Assembly: GCA_045643465.1 (NCBI GenBank)
Contig: JAZUKV010000009.1
Span: 1-64,000 of the forward strand
DNA length: 64,000 nt
Source of the DNA: CAG-492 sp045643465
GTDB lineage: Bacteria; Bacillota; Clostridia; TANB77; CAG-508
Direction: 5' to 3'
The notes beneath the pieces are model-generated. The model searched no databases. It worked only from the letters and a program-made list of their open reading frames with translations, and had not been told where the DNA came from. Made by a program: the position numbers and the translations under genes. Below, piece by piece: positions 1 to 6,542 of the stretch. The first letter of the stretch is position 1. Each line of letters begins with the position of its first letter.

Positions 1-127
1 CTCCACATGCAAGTGAAATTGCTAACACTAATCCTATTAAAAGTAACCATAAACCACAAGAGCGTTTATTGTTAAATTCTAATACCTCTTCTTTTCTATT
101 ATATCCTAATTTTTTTAATAGACTCAT
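1..127 (-). CDS. Hypothetical membrane protein, 5' fragment cut by window edge
   Basis: The first 42 codons are visible; the gene runs off the left edge. The start ATG at 127 follows a good ribosome binding site (TAAGGAGGAA, 131-140 on the plus strand). The N-terminus is basic (MSLLKKLGYNRKEEV) and is followed by a hydrophobic stretch (CGLWLLLIGLVLAISLACG) that would be a membrane anchor or signal segment. It lies downstream of the START-like gene on the same strand with about 100 bp between them, so the two may be co-transcribed. No family can be named from so short a piece. Confidence 0.5.
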   Translation of the reverse strand, partial: MSLLKKLGYNRKEEVLEFNNKRSCGLWLLLIGLVLAISLACG

Positions 128-228
128 ATCTTCCTCCTTAATTTCTAGGTAATCTAACTTTTAATTTTGTGATAATAAATAAAATCCAATTCTTGGTTTT
201 ACATGATTTTTTATAGACATATTGTAGT

Positions 229-678
229 TTATTTTTTTAAAAGTTTTAACCATTTTCTTTGACGATGACTATAAAAACTTTTTGCCCACCAATATACGAA
301 AATCGTTTTCCATCCTGCATTTATTTCTACCTCATCACTATAATCAGTAGTACCATCTTCATTTTCCTTTAATCCTATTCTATGGTTCCATACCGGTACA
401 TGAGTATTACTTTCATTGGTATATATCTCATCCTTATTAAAAGAAATAACTTTTATTTTATGAATTCCATATGGAATAACACTAAACATTTTAAACTTAA
501 AAGTAAAAATATTTCCTTCTTTCCATATTATATTTTTATTATTTTCTAATGGCTCAAATTTGGCATATGGAAATGCAATATATTGCAATGTTTTTAGATC
601 AGTCAATAAATTAAATACTGTATTAATATCTGCTGGAAATGTTCTTTTTTTATATACTATTTTATTTCCTCTTTTCAT
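229..678 (-). CDS. SRPBCC/START-like (polyketide cyclase-type) protein
   Basis: 149 residues, the usual size of a single SRPBCC (START-like) domain. The opening 'YKKRTFPADINTVFNLLTDL' is the typical first strand and helix of this fold, and a long C-terminal helix (residues about 120-149) closes the predicted cavity. Such proteins bind small hydrophobic ligands in the cytoplasm; the ligand cannot be read from the sequence. The ribosome binding site GAAAGGAAG precedes the ATG. A perfect Spo0A-type box lies 73 bp upstream, and an array of 14-bp repeats lies just beyond it, so expression could be tied to sporulation initiation (inference). The family call rests on length and fold pattern only. 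Confidence 0.6.
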   Translation of the reverse strand: MKRGNKIVYKKRTFPADINTVFNLLTDLKTLQYIAFPYAKFEPLENNKNIIWKEGNIFTFKFKMFSVIPYGIHKIKVISFNKDEIYTNESNTHVPVWNHRIGLKENEDGTTDYSDEVEINAGWKTIFVYWWAKSFYSHRQRKWLKLLKK

Positions 679-750
679 TATTTTCTTCCTTTCAAATTAC
701 TATTTTCACTAAAGATTATATCAATTAATACTCTTCAAATCAATACCATT

Positions 751-757
751 TTCGACA
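751..757 (-). promoter_or_regulatory. Candidate Spo0A box (TGTCGAA)
   Basis: TTGTCGAA on the minus strand matches the core Spo0A box TGTCGAA exactly. It sits about 73 bp upstream of the START-like gene's start codon. A 7-bp match can occur by chance, so the call is tentative. Confidence 0.4.
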
Positions 758-774
758 ATTATGCAAACAAAATT

Positions 775-844
775 AGAAACTCAAAAATGGGTACCCAAAA
801 ATAGGTACCCAAAAAAGAGGCCTCAAAAATGAGACCCTAGACAA
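775..844. repeat. 14-bp-period tandem array 1 (variable GC-rich core plus A-tract)
   Basis: Five consecutive 14-bp units begin at 775, 789, 803, 817 and 831. Each has an 8-bp core followed by a 6-bp spacer: AGAAACTC-AAAAAT, GGGTACCC-AAAAAT, AGGTACCC-AAAAAA, GAGGCCTC-AAAAAT and GAGACCCT-AGACAA. Two cores are perfect palindromes (GGGTACCC, GAGGCCTC). The array leads directly into a promoter-like block. The same layout, with a different core, recurs at 910-961. Confidence 0.75.
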
Positions 845-865
845 TTAAAAAATACGTGGTATACT
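838..865 (+). promoter_or_regulatory. Promoter-like block P1
   Basis: TAGACA (838-843), 16 bp, then TATACT (860-865) preceded by TG two bases upstream, giving an extended -10. The block from 838 to 900 is about 75% identical to 960-1025, so the promoter was duplicated with the adjacent repeat array. Confidence 0.45.
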
Positions 866-909
866 ATTAATATGAAATATTATAAAAATACAAAAATCTA
901 ACTAAAAAT

Positions 910-961
910 TGTCTATACAAAAATGTCTATACAAAATTGTATAGACAAAATTGTCTATACA
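910..961. repeat. 14-bp-period array 2 of TGTCTATACA sites with central palindrome
   Basis: Four copies of the 10-bp sequence TGTCTATACA start at 910, 924, 938 and 952, exactly 14 bp apart and separated by AAAA or AAAT. The third copy is inverted (TGTATAGACA), so copies 3 and 4 form a perfect 10-bp inverted repeat around AAAT. The last copy overlaps the -35 of promoter block P2. This arrangement suits an operator or recombinase-binding array, or a structured transcript. Confidence 0.75.
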
Positions 962-987
962 GACAATTGACAAATTTGTGTTATACT
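960..987 (+). promoter_or_regulatory. Promoter-like block P2 for a short terminated transcript
   Basis: CAGACA (960-965), 16 bp, TATACT (982-987) with TG as extended -10. A transcript would start near 994 and meet a strong terminator ending at 1045, giving an RNA of about 50 nt with no open reading frame. The -35 overlaps the last TGTCTATACA copy, so a protein bound there should repress it. Confidence 0.45.
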
Positions 988-1009
988 AATTAAGATAAAA
1001 AATATTATA

Positions 1010-1045
1010 AAGATACAAAGTCCTAAAAACTTTGTATCTTTTTTT
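1010..1045 (+). terminator. Intrinsic terminator
   Basis: Stem AGATACAAAGT (1011-1021) pairs with ACTTTGTATCT (1029-1039) across a 7-nt loop and is followed by a T-run to 1045. It ends any transcript from P1 or P2 before the small gene at 1158. Confidence 0.8.
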
Positions 1046-1092
1046 CGAGCCAAAAGCACTTTTGACAAGTGTTATTTTTTTGCTCTTTTTTT
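1046..1092 (+). terminator. Second hairpin with T-run
   Basis: GAGC (1047-1050) pairs with GCTC (1082-1085) around an inner CACTT/AAGTG hairpin, followed by seven T. Placed directly after the first terminator, it forms a tandem barrier to read-through into the recombinase operon. Confidence 0.5.
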
Positions 1093-1157
1093 ATCTAAAT
1101 ATTTATTAGAAAAATAGCCAAGTTATTGTGAATACATTATATAAAGGAGGAATTTCA

Positions 1158-1307
1158 ATGAAAGCAAAATCAATGATTAAGCCACAATTTCATGTAATTG
1201 AAATAAATAAAAACACTACAAATGAAAATATTCAAAAGGCTTTAGTAAAGCTAATTAATAATCTGATGATAAAGGAATATTTTAATATTCAAAATAACAT
1301 TGATTAA
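1158..1307 (+). CDS. Small protein upstream of serine recombinase
   Basis: A 49-residue frame with a very strong ribosome binding site (AAAGGAGGA, 1143-1151) and ATG at 1158. The product starts MKAKSMIKPQFHVIEINKN and has a helical, mixed-charge C-terminal half (residues 20-49). It is 71 bp upstream of the large serine recombinase and on the same strand, so co-transcription is likely. Short frames of this kind often precede serine recombinases of clostridial mobile elements; I do not recognise a named family. It could be a recombination directionality factor or a regulator, but nothing in the sequence proves either. Confidence 0.6.
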   Translation: MKAKSMIKPQFHVIEINKNTTNENIQKALVKLINNLMIKEYFNIQNNID

Positions 1308-1309
1308 TG

Positions 1310-1378
1310 CTACTTATTCTTGTATACTTTAAATGTACAAAATAAGTAGTTATACCATAAAGAAATGGAGGTATAACT
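1310..1378 (+). promoter_or_regulatory. Paired hairpins covering the recombinase ribosome binding site
   Basis: Hairpin A pairs CTACTTATT (1310-1318) and TTGTA (1320-1324) with TACAA (1336-1340) and AATAAGTAG (1341-1349). Hairpin B pairs AGTTATACC (1348-1356) with GGTATAACT (1370-1378), placing the end of the Shine-Dalgarno GGAGG in the stem immediately before the ATG at 1379. Both can form in the mRNA and hairpin B would mask the translation start. Confidence 0.55.
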
Positions 1379-2944
1379 ATGAAAGTTGCAATATATGCAA
1401 GACTTTCGCGTGAGGATAACGACAAGCTTCACGAAAATGACGAAAGTGAAAGTATTCAAAATCAAAAATCTATGCTAATTAACTATGCTTTGGAAAAAGA
1501 GTGGGATATTTACAATATTTATTGTGATGAAGATTACTCTGGAATTGATAGCAATAGGCCCGAATTTAATAAGCTTTTGGACGATGCTCAAAATAAAAAA
1601 TTTAATATTGTGCTTTGTAAAACTCAAAGTAGATTTACTCGTGATATGGAAATAGTAGAAAAGTATTTGCATAACAAGTTTATAGAGTGGAATATTAGAT
1701 TTGTAAGTTTGGTAGATCATGTTGATACTTTGGATAAGGGAAATAAAAAATCTAGACAAATTAATGGATTAGTTAATGAATGGTATTTAGAGGATTTATC
1801 TGAAAATATCCGCAAAACATTTGATAGTAAACGTAAACAAGGTTTACATGTTGGCTCTTTTGTTTGTTATGGCTATATGCGAAGCCCAGATAATAAAAAC
1901 AAACTAATTATTGATAACGAAGTTGCTAATAATATTAGACTTATTTTCAATCTATATGAACATGGAAACGGAGTTAACAAAATTGCACAAATTCTAAACG
2001 ATAAAGGTATTTTAACCCCTACTAAGTACAAACTTTCTATTGGGCAAAAATTTAATAATCAAGGCAAAAATATTGATTATTGGTGCGAGTCTACTGTTAG
2101 TAAAATTCTTAAAAATGAAGTTTATATTGGAAATTTGGTTCAAGGTTATAACAAAAAGTTAAGTTACAAATCAAAGAAAATGGTTACTCTTCCAAAGTCT
2201 GAATGGATTATTGTTAAAGATACGCATGAACCTATTATTGAAAAAGAACAATTTTACAGAGTACAAGAAATTTTTAAAAATCGTGCTAGAAGATGTAAAA
2301 ATGGAGAAGTTCATTTATTTGCAAATAAGCTTGTGTGTTTAGATTGTGGTTCAAAACTTTATAAATGCAGAAATGACAGAGGTTATGTATATTTTTCGTG
2401 TAAGAATTCTAAGAAATTATATGGTAAATGCACCTCTCATTCCATTGGCTATGAAAATTTAAAAGAACTTGTTACTACTAAAATTCGCGAAAAGATTTTA
2501 ACTTTTTATAATTTTGATAATATCTCTGATGATTTATTTCCAACCAAAATGCAAAGTGGAAAGATTGAGAATCTTGAAAAAAAGATAAAATTAGCAAGTC
2601 AAGAAATTGAGAAAATCAATCAAGCTATAAAGGAACTTTATTTAAGCAAGGTTAGTGGCTCTATTCCAGATGATACATTTAATGAATTAAACAAATCTTT
2701 TTTGAAGGATAAGGAAATTAAGCAAAATGAACTTTCTAAAATTGCTGATGAGTGTAAAATGCTTACAGAACATGCAAATAATCAAGCTTTTATGCGTGAA
2801 CAACAAGAAAAAGTAATTAGTAAATTTAAGGATTTTAAAGAGCTTGATAAGATAATAGTTAATAGCTTTATAGATTATATTGAAATTGGAGAAAAGATTA
2901 AAAAAGATAATGTTCAAGATATTGTGATACATTGGAATTTTTAG
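1379..2944 (+). CDS. Large serine recombinase (resolvase/integrase family)
   Basis: 521 residues with the full architecture of a large serine recombinase. The N-terminal resolvase domain begins 'VAIYARLSRED' with nucleophile Ser10, and has conserved 'YSGIDSNRPEF' and 'KTQSRFTRD' segments. The recombinase domain follows (about 150-300). A zinc-ribbon carries CLDCG and a second cysteine pair (about 320-355). A coiled coil sits at about 395-470. Enzymes of this type integrate, excise or invert DNA between short att sites (skin SpoIVCA, TnpX, phage integrases). It lies about 0.9 kb from the broken end of cotJC, which suggests it moved the DNA inserted there (inference). Translation may be gated by the hairpin over its ribosome binding site. 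Confidence 0.93.
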   Translation: MKVAIYARLSREDNDKLHENDESESIQNQKSMLINYALEKEWDIYNIYCDEDYSGIDSNRPEFNKLLDDAQNKKFNIVLCKTQSRFTRDMEIVEKYLHNKFIEWNIRFVSLVDHVDTLDKGNKKSRQINGLVNEWYLEDLSENIRKTFDSKRKQGLHVGSFVCYGYMRSPDNKNKLIIDNEVANNIRLIFNLYEHGNGVNKIAQILNDKGILTPTKYKLSIGQKFNNQGKNIDYWCESTVSKILKNEVYIGNLVQGYNKKLSYKSKKMVTLPKSEWIIVKDTHEPIIEKEQFYRVQEIFKNRARRCKNGEVHLFANKLVCLDCGSKLYKCRNDRGYVYFSCKNSKKLYGKCTSHSIGYENLKELVTTKIREKILTFYNFDNISDDLFPTKMQSGKIENLEKKIKLASQEIEKINQAIKELYLSKVSGSIPDDTFNELNKSFLKDKEIKQNELSKIADECKMLTEHANNQAFMREQQEKVISKFKDFKELDKIIVNSFIDYIEIGEKIKKDNVQDIVIHWNF

Positions 2945-2951
2945 CAAATTT

Positions 2952-3007
2952 TGTCGAAAATTTTTATATAAAAATGCATAGAATATACTTATGTTTTATG
3001 TTATAAT
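2952..3007 (+). promoter_or_regulatory. Candidate Spo0A-linked promoter for the toxin-antitoxin operon
   Basis: A perfect TGTCGAA box (2952-2958, within TTTTGTCGAAAA) lies about 55 bp upstream of the expected start of a promoter whose -10 is TATAAT (3002-3007) with TG extension. The 17-bp-spaced -35 (TAGAAT, 2979-2984) is poor, as expected if an activator is needed. The inferred target is the gene set starting at 3071. Confidence 0.4.
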
Positions 3008-3070
3008 ACTTTAAATAAAATATTTTAACCAAACATAAAATATTTTTAATTAACAGAAAGGAGGTATTAA

Positions 3071-3280
3071 ATGTCACCAATACGCGAAAAATTTATTAAA
3101 GCAATTGAAGCTCTGCCCTACAACATTAATGAAGCAGCTATTGAAAAAGATGCCAAAACAATTATTGAAGACATTCTTTTAATATACTATAAAATGTATG
3201 GCACTGATGATTTATCTGAAAATGATAAAGAATGTATTGAAAGTTTAATTGGTTTAAATCCAAGTGATTTATCTACCTAA
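3071..3280 (+). CDS. Hypothetical 69-residue protein, first gene of toxin-antitoxin operon
   Basis: An acidic, helical, soluble 69-residue protein (MSPIREKFIKAIEALPYN at the start) with a strong ribosome binding site (GAAAGGAGG). No family recognised. It is followed after 27 bp by the probable antitoxin and then the ParE-type toxin, so it is probably transcribed with them. Its size and acidity would also suit a second antitoxin or an accessory regulator, but no DNA-binding motif is visible. Confidence 0.55.
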   Translation: MSPIREKFIKAIEALPYNINEAAIEKDAKTIIEDILLIYYKMYGTDDLSENDKECIESLIGLNPSDLST

Positions 3281-3307
3281 ATACTAAAAGAAAGGAAAGT
3301 GATTTAT

Positions 3308-3532
3308 ATGAGTATACCAAAAGAAGATATAGAATTAGATAACATTATAGATTTGTTAAAAAAAGCTCCTACAGATGATGGAACTTTATATGGTGCAATT
3401 TACGATTTATATGTTTTTATAGGAATTGCCAAAGGCGTTCATGACATACAAAATGGCAATGGTATTACTTTAGAAGAATTTAATAAAGAAAGAGAGGAAC
3501 TATATGGACATTATACTAGAAAATTCAGCTAA
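3308..3532 (+). CDS. Probable type II antitoxin
   Basis: 74 residues from the ATG at 3308, chosen because the Shine-Dalgarno AGAAAGGAAAG lies about 10 nt upstream; a GTG at 3299 would be too close. The C-terminal part 'GIAKGVHDIQNGNGITLEEF' resembles the tail of RelB/ParD-type antitoxins, which pairs with the toxin groove. The frame overlaps the following ParE-type toxin by 29 bp, typical of coupled toxin-antitoxin pairs. Function is inferred from that position and the tail pattern; no N-terminal DNA-binding fold could be recognised. Confidence 0.6.
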   Translation: MSIPKEDIELDNIIDLLKKAPTDDGTLYGAIYDLYVFIGIAKGVHDIQNGNGITLEEFNKEREELYGHYTRKFS

Positions 3533-3848
3533 TACCTCTATGGATAATATTTTTTATTATAATTTAAAATATTCATCCTATTATGCAGTTGAAACTGATA
3601 AAATAATAAAATCATATATTAACGATTTACTAGATTTTCCCTATATGGGTCGATGTATTCCAGAGCTCACGGACAAGCGTTTTCGCGAAATTATATACAT
3701 ACAAGACCGTAGCTCTGTATATCGAATTATGTATTTTATTTCAAATAAGACCAATACAATTTATGTATTTTATGTTAAAAATAGTAAACAAAATTTTAAT
3801 CAAATATTAAAACAAAATAATTATTTTACACATTATTTCAAATTTTAA
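3504..3848 (+). CDS. ParE/RelE-family toxin
   Basis: 114 residues. Residues about 28-100 follow the RelE/ParE pattern: a helix with 'IIKSYINDLLDFPYMGR', then 'REIIYIQDRSSVYRIMYFI' and 'NTIYVFYVKNSKQNF' as the central strands. These toxins either cut mRNA on ribosomes or poison gyrase; the ParE-like spacing (FPxxGR, yRixY) favours the ParE branch, but the target is not provable here. It overlaps its probable antitoxin. The pair lies between the serine recombinase and the broken cotJC, consistent with cargo that stabilises a mobile element. Confidence 0.8.
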   Translation: MDIILENSANTSMDNIFYYNLKYSSYYAVETDKIIKSYINDLLDFPYMGRCIPELTDKRFREIIYIQDRSSVYRIMYFISNKTNTIYVFYVKNSKQNFNQILKQNNYFTHYFKF

Positions 3849-3861
3849 TTTTTAAATCAAT

Positions 3862-4201
3862 TTATTTAAATTCTATTTGGATATCATCCACACACACACC
3901 ATGATCTGTATAATATGAACCTAAACCTGCTGCTTTTAATTCTTCAGGAGATACACCATCTGTTAATTGATGAACTATTGTTCCAACCATTTCTAAATGC
4001 GCCAATTCTTCTGTTCCTATATCATTTAAAATAGCTTTTGACTTTTGGTCCGGCATTCCGAATCTTTGGCTTAAATATCTTAAAGAAGCTGCAAGTTCAC
4101 CATCTGGTCCTCCGGTATTGGCTAATTATGAATTTAGCTAATTTAGGATTTCTATTTTTTATATTAATTGGATACTCCAAAACTTTATTATACGTCCACA
4201 T
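3862..4201 (-). pseudogene. cotJC: cotJC (Mn-catalase-like spore coat protein), frameshifted and 3'-truncated
   Basis: The frame starts at 4201, sharing one base with the cotJB stop, and reads MWTYNKVLEYPINIKN... as CotJC should. After 29 codons an extra base (a G at 4114 or 4115 on the plus strand) shifts the frame and a stop follows. The correct frame then resumes with GGPDGELAASLRYLSQRFGM and continues through 'DIGTEELAHLEMVG' to 'GLGSYYTDHG'. CotJC proteins are normally about 190 residues; here homology ends near residue 100 and is replaced by a short unrelated tail (VCVDDIQIEFK). CotJC is a manganese-catalase-like component of the inner spore coat. The 3' half is not found anywhere to the left in the window. 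Confidence 0.85.
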
Positions 4202-4533
4202 TAAAAATTCCCCCTTTCCCAAGGCCATGGCTCTTCTAACCATCTCCATTTATTGCAAGGATACATTATTGTTAATGGTCCATACAACTTTTGATATTGA
4301 TCTGTTAACTTTTTATATTTGTTACTATACTCTTTGTGCAAGCAAATCGCTTTCTGGTCATCTGGATGAGTATCTAAATATAAACCTATTTCTATTATTG
4401 CAAATTTATATTCCTTAATTTTTTGAATCATATCTGACCTAGTTCCATTGTTTATTGAATTGCAATTTCTATTATATTCTTCAATCTCGCAATCTTTTTT
4501 ATAATCATCATAACTTACATATTGCTCGTTCAT
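4201..4533 (-). CDS. cotJB: Spore coat protein CotJB
   Basis: 110 residues matching CotJB: a central helical region with 'IGLYLDTHPDDQKAI', then 'YQKLYGPLT' and the tryptophan-rich end 'WRWLEEPWPWERGNF'. The family acts with CotJA and CotJC in the spore coat. Its ATG overlaps the cotJA stop by 4 bp, and its stop overlaps the cotJC start, giving a translationally coupled cotJA-cotJB-cotJC operon. The N-terminal 35 residues are an additional acidic extension compared with the short family core. It looks intact although cotJC downstream is broken. Confidence 0.9.
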   Translation of the reverse strand: MNEQYVSYDDYKKDCEIEEYNRNCNSINNGTRSDMIQKIKEYKFAIIEIGLYLDTHPDDQKAICLHKEYSNKYKKLTDQYQKLYGPLTIMYPCNKWRWLEEPWPWERGNF

Positions 4534-4886
4534 CCATTACACCCCTCTCCTATTTCATTATTATTTTTTAAATATTCTATTTCTCTTATACTTTGACATG
4601 GAGAATAAGGGCTAACTAGCTCTGGAAAAATTGTTCCCATTTTTAACCCCATTTCTGGTGTAAATACCTTATTCAACTTTTGAATTGGAACATAACTTTG
4701 TGCATACATTGGATTGCTTGGAAACTTTTGATCTTCATTCATATCAAATCCACATTGGCAATCATTATTAGGCATCTTACACATATTTGAGCACATAGAC
4801 ATTTCTTCTATCATATTTTCATTGTTATCATTACTTGTATTATTGCTATTGTTTTGACAAGGGCAAGCTCTACTATTTCTTTGCAT
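4530..4886 (-). CDS. cotJA: Spore coat associated protein CotJA
   Basis: 118 residues. The C-terminal half has the CotJA core: 'MYAQSYVPIQKL', 'FTPEMGLKMGTIFPELVSPY'. The N-terminal half is a low-complexity Asn/Cys-rich region (residues 1-50, about seven cysteines), as is common in coat proteins that become cross-linked. First gene of the cotJ operon, with a good ribosome binding site (AAAAGGAGGAT) and an 11-bp inverted repeat just upstream. Mother-cell sigma factor control is expected for this operon but no clear SigE/SigK promoter can be asserted. Confidence 0.88.
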   Translation of the reverse strand: MQRNSRACPCQNNSNNTSNDNNENMIEEMSMCSNMCKMPNNDCQCGFDMNEDQKFPSNPMYAQSYVPIQKLNKVFTPEMGLKMGTIFPELVSPYSPCQSIREIEYLKNNNEIGEGCNG

Positions 4887-4916
4887 AAATAATCCTCCTT
4901 TTTTCTGGGTTATACT

Positions 4917-4945
4917 ACATTTTATGAGGTTATATCATAAAATGT
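4917..4945. repeat. Perfect 11-bp inverted repeat upstream of cotJA
   Basis: ACATTTTATGA (4917-4927) and TCATAAAATGT (4935-4945) are perfect reverse complements around GGTTATA. It lies about 31 bp upstream of the cotJA start, in the promoter/leader region, so it may be an operator or an mRNA hairpin. Confidence 0.6.
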
Positions 4946-4968
4946 GCTATTAAATTCAATATAAAAAA

Positions 4969-4998
4969 AAGGAATTCCTTTATGATAGAAATTCCCTT
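4969..4998 (-). terminator. Weak terminator after the P-loop gene
   Basis: On the minus strand GGAATT pairs with AATTCC and is followed by eight T. The stem is only about 6 bp, but it lies 20-45 bp beyond the stop of the 5016-5579 gene. Confidence 0.4.
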
Positions 4999-5015
4999 CA
5001 ATCTAAAAACCTGTT

Positions 5016-5579
5016 TTATAGGTTAAATTTTTCTTTTATCATTTTTGCAACATCTTCTGCTGAAATATTTGTATTATCAATTTTTAGATAATTTTTAAAT
5101 ATTTTTTGTCCTTGACCTTCTTCAGAATTAAATTTACGATTTTCCATTGAATTTAATAAATCTTGTTCGCTCCATTCTATATCTCTTTTAGATGGCTTAT
5201 ATAATAATCTATTTTCTGTTTTATTTCTTTTTAAACGCTCTTCTAATGTAGTTTCCAATTCAACCACATATACTTCATCATAGCCTTTTGTCCATACTTT
5301 TAATTCTTGCAGCTCTTCTTCTAACTGTTCAGAAAAATCCAAACAACCTGTAAAAATAATTCCTTTTTCATTACTTTTAGCAAACTCTTCAAAAACTAAT
5401 TCTCTTATTTTAATATTTGCATTTTTAAAAGCTTCTTTATCATAATCAAAAATTAATCTTGTAAATTCTATGGTCATATGGTTATAAAATAATTTATAAT
5501 CTGTTATTTTTGCAAGTTCCTGTCCTACAGTCATCTTTCCCACTGCTTGTGGTCCTATTATAGTCAAAAATTTAGGCAT
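5016..5579 (-). CDS. P-loop kinase-like NTPase (AAA_18/adenylate-kinase-like)
   Basis: 187 residues from the second ATG, which is 9 nt from the AGGAGG; the first ATG overlaps the ribosome binding site. A Walker A loop 'GPQAVGKMT' opens the protein (residues 8-16), and a lid-like region 'TLEERLKRNKTENRL' with 'KPSKRD' follows around 115-135, as in small-molecule kinases of the shikimate/adenylate-kinase fold. Substrate unknown. It is a single gene on the minus strand, with its own terminator, divergent from the SDR gene at 5679. Confidence 0.7.
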   Translation of the reverse strand: MPKFLTIIGPQAVGKMTVGQELAKITDYKLFYNHMTIEFTRLIFDYDKEAFKNANIKIRELVFEEFAKSNEKGIIFTGCLDFSEQLEEELQELKVWTKGYDEVYVVELETTLEERLKRNKTENRLLYKPSKRDIEWSEQDLLNSMENRKFNSEEGQGQKIFKNYLKIDNTNISAEDVAKMIKEKFNL

Positions 5580-5678
5580 TATCATTTCCTCCTAATTATT
5601 TAAATTTTCATTTTGAATATTTTCATCATATTAGTAAACACTATATCACATAACTATAATTAATAAAAGGAAATATAT

Positions 5679-6491
5679 ATGAATAATTTAAAAAAAGTTT
5701 TTATAACTGGTGCTGGTTCGGGCCTTGGTAAACAAGCCGCCATTGAACTAGCTAGAAGGAATCATACAGTATATGCCACTGTACAATATGAAACAGAGCT
5801 TAATGATTTAATTACTATTTCCCAAAAAGAAAATCTAAAATTACAAGCTTTTAAACTAGATATTCTAAATGAAAGTGAAAGAGCTTTAATACTTAATTAT
5901 GATATAGATGTATTTATTAGTAATAGTGCCATTGGAGACTCTGGATCTGTAGCAGATATCGATATTGATAGAATAAAAAATGTTTTTGAAACAAACGTTT
6001 TTTGTAATATTCAAATAATCCAATTAGCTATCTCAAATATGATAAAAAAACATTCAAATGGCAGAATTGTAATTTTATCTTCCTTAGTTGGTAGAATTCC
6101 TATGCCATTTCTATCTCCATACTGCTCTTCAAAATTTGCATTAGAAGGATTTGGAATTTGTTTGAAACAAGAAATGAAATTATTAAAAAAATTATCTGGA
6201 AAAACTATAGAAGTTTGCTTAATAGAGCCTGGTGCATATGCTACTGGATTTAATAAAGAAAACATTGAAAAAAAATATACTTGGATGAATAACTATTCTT
6301 ATTTTTCAGAATATGAAGATTGGCTAAAAAATATTGAAAAAAATATTTGGAATTTTTTAGAGCAAAAACCATTTGATACTATTATAAAAAAATACATTAA
6401 ATCAGTTGAATCAAATCATATAAAATTTAGATATACTGCTCCATGGTGGCAAAGTCTTTTTGTTCAAATAGGTAGAATATTTGGGATGTAA
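5679..6491 (+). CDS. SDR-family oxidoreductase
   Basis: 270 residues. Cofactor motif TGAGSGLG (residues 10-17), a variant of the NNAG strand (SNSAIG, 81-86), catalytic Ser134/135 and YCSSK (Tyr148, Lys152) place it in the classical short-chain dehydrogenases. After the SPYCSSKFALEGFG stretch it has 'IEPGAYATGF' and a C-terminal substrate-loop region of about 80 residues, longer than the minimal fold. The substrate is not evident. Monocistronic on the plus strand, closed by a terminator at 6497-6530. Confidence 0.85.
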   Translation: MNNLKKVFITGAGSGLGKQAAIELARRNHTVYATVQYETELNDLITISQKENLKLQAFKLDILNESERALILNYDIDVFISNSAIGDSGSVADIDIDRIKNVFETNVFCNIQIIQLAISNMIKKHSNGRIVILSSLVGRIPMPFLSPYCSSKFALEGFGICLKQEMKLLKKLSGKTIEVCLIEPGAYATGFNKENIEKKYTWMNNYSYFSEYEDWLKNIEKNIWNFLEQKPFDTIIKKYIKSVESNHIKFRYTAPWWQSLFVQIGRIFGM

Positions 6492-6496
6492 CATAA

Positions 6497-6530
6497 AAGA
6501 CTTCTGTCATTTAGACAGAAGTCTTATTTA
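6497..6530. terminator. Bidirectional terminator between SDR gene and clpC
   Basis: AAGACTTCTGTC (6497-6508) pairs with GACAGAAGTCTT (6514-6525). T-rich sequence follows on the plus strand and a short T-run on the minus, so it can end both converging transcripts. Confidence 0.8.
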
Positions 6531-6542
6531 CAATTAAAATAT

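Noticed and set aside
775..961. CRISPR array
   Set aside because: Units are 14 bp with no unique spacers and no cas genes nearby.
967..987. TTGACA at 967-972 upstream of TATACT
   Set aside because: Only 9 bp separate it from the -10; too short for a promoter. The CAGACA/TAGACA copies at 16 bp fit better.
4038..4418. 126-residue frame on the plus strand
   Set aside because: It overlaps cotJB and cotJC on the opposite strand and has no signals of its own.
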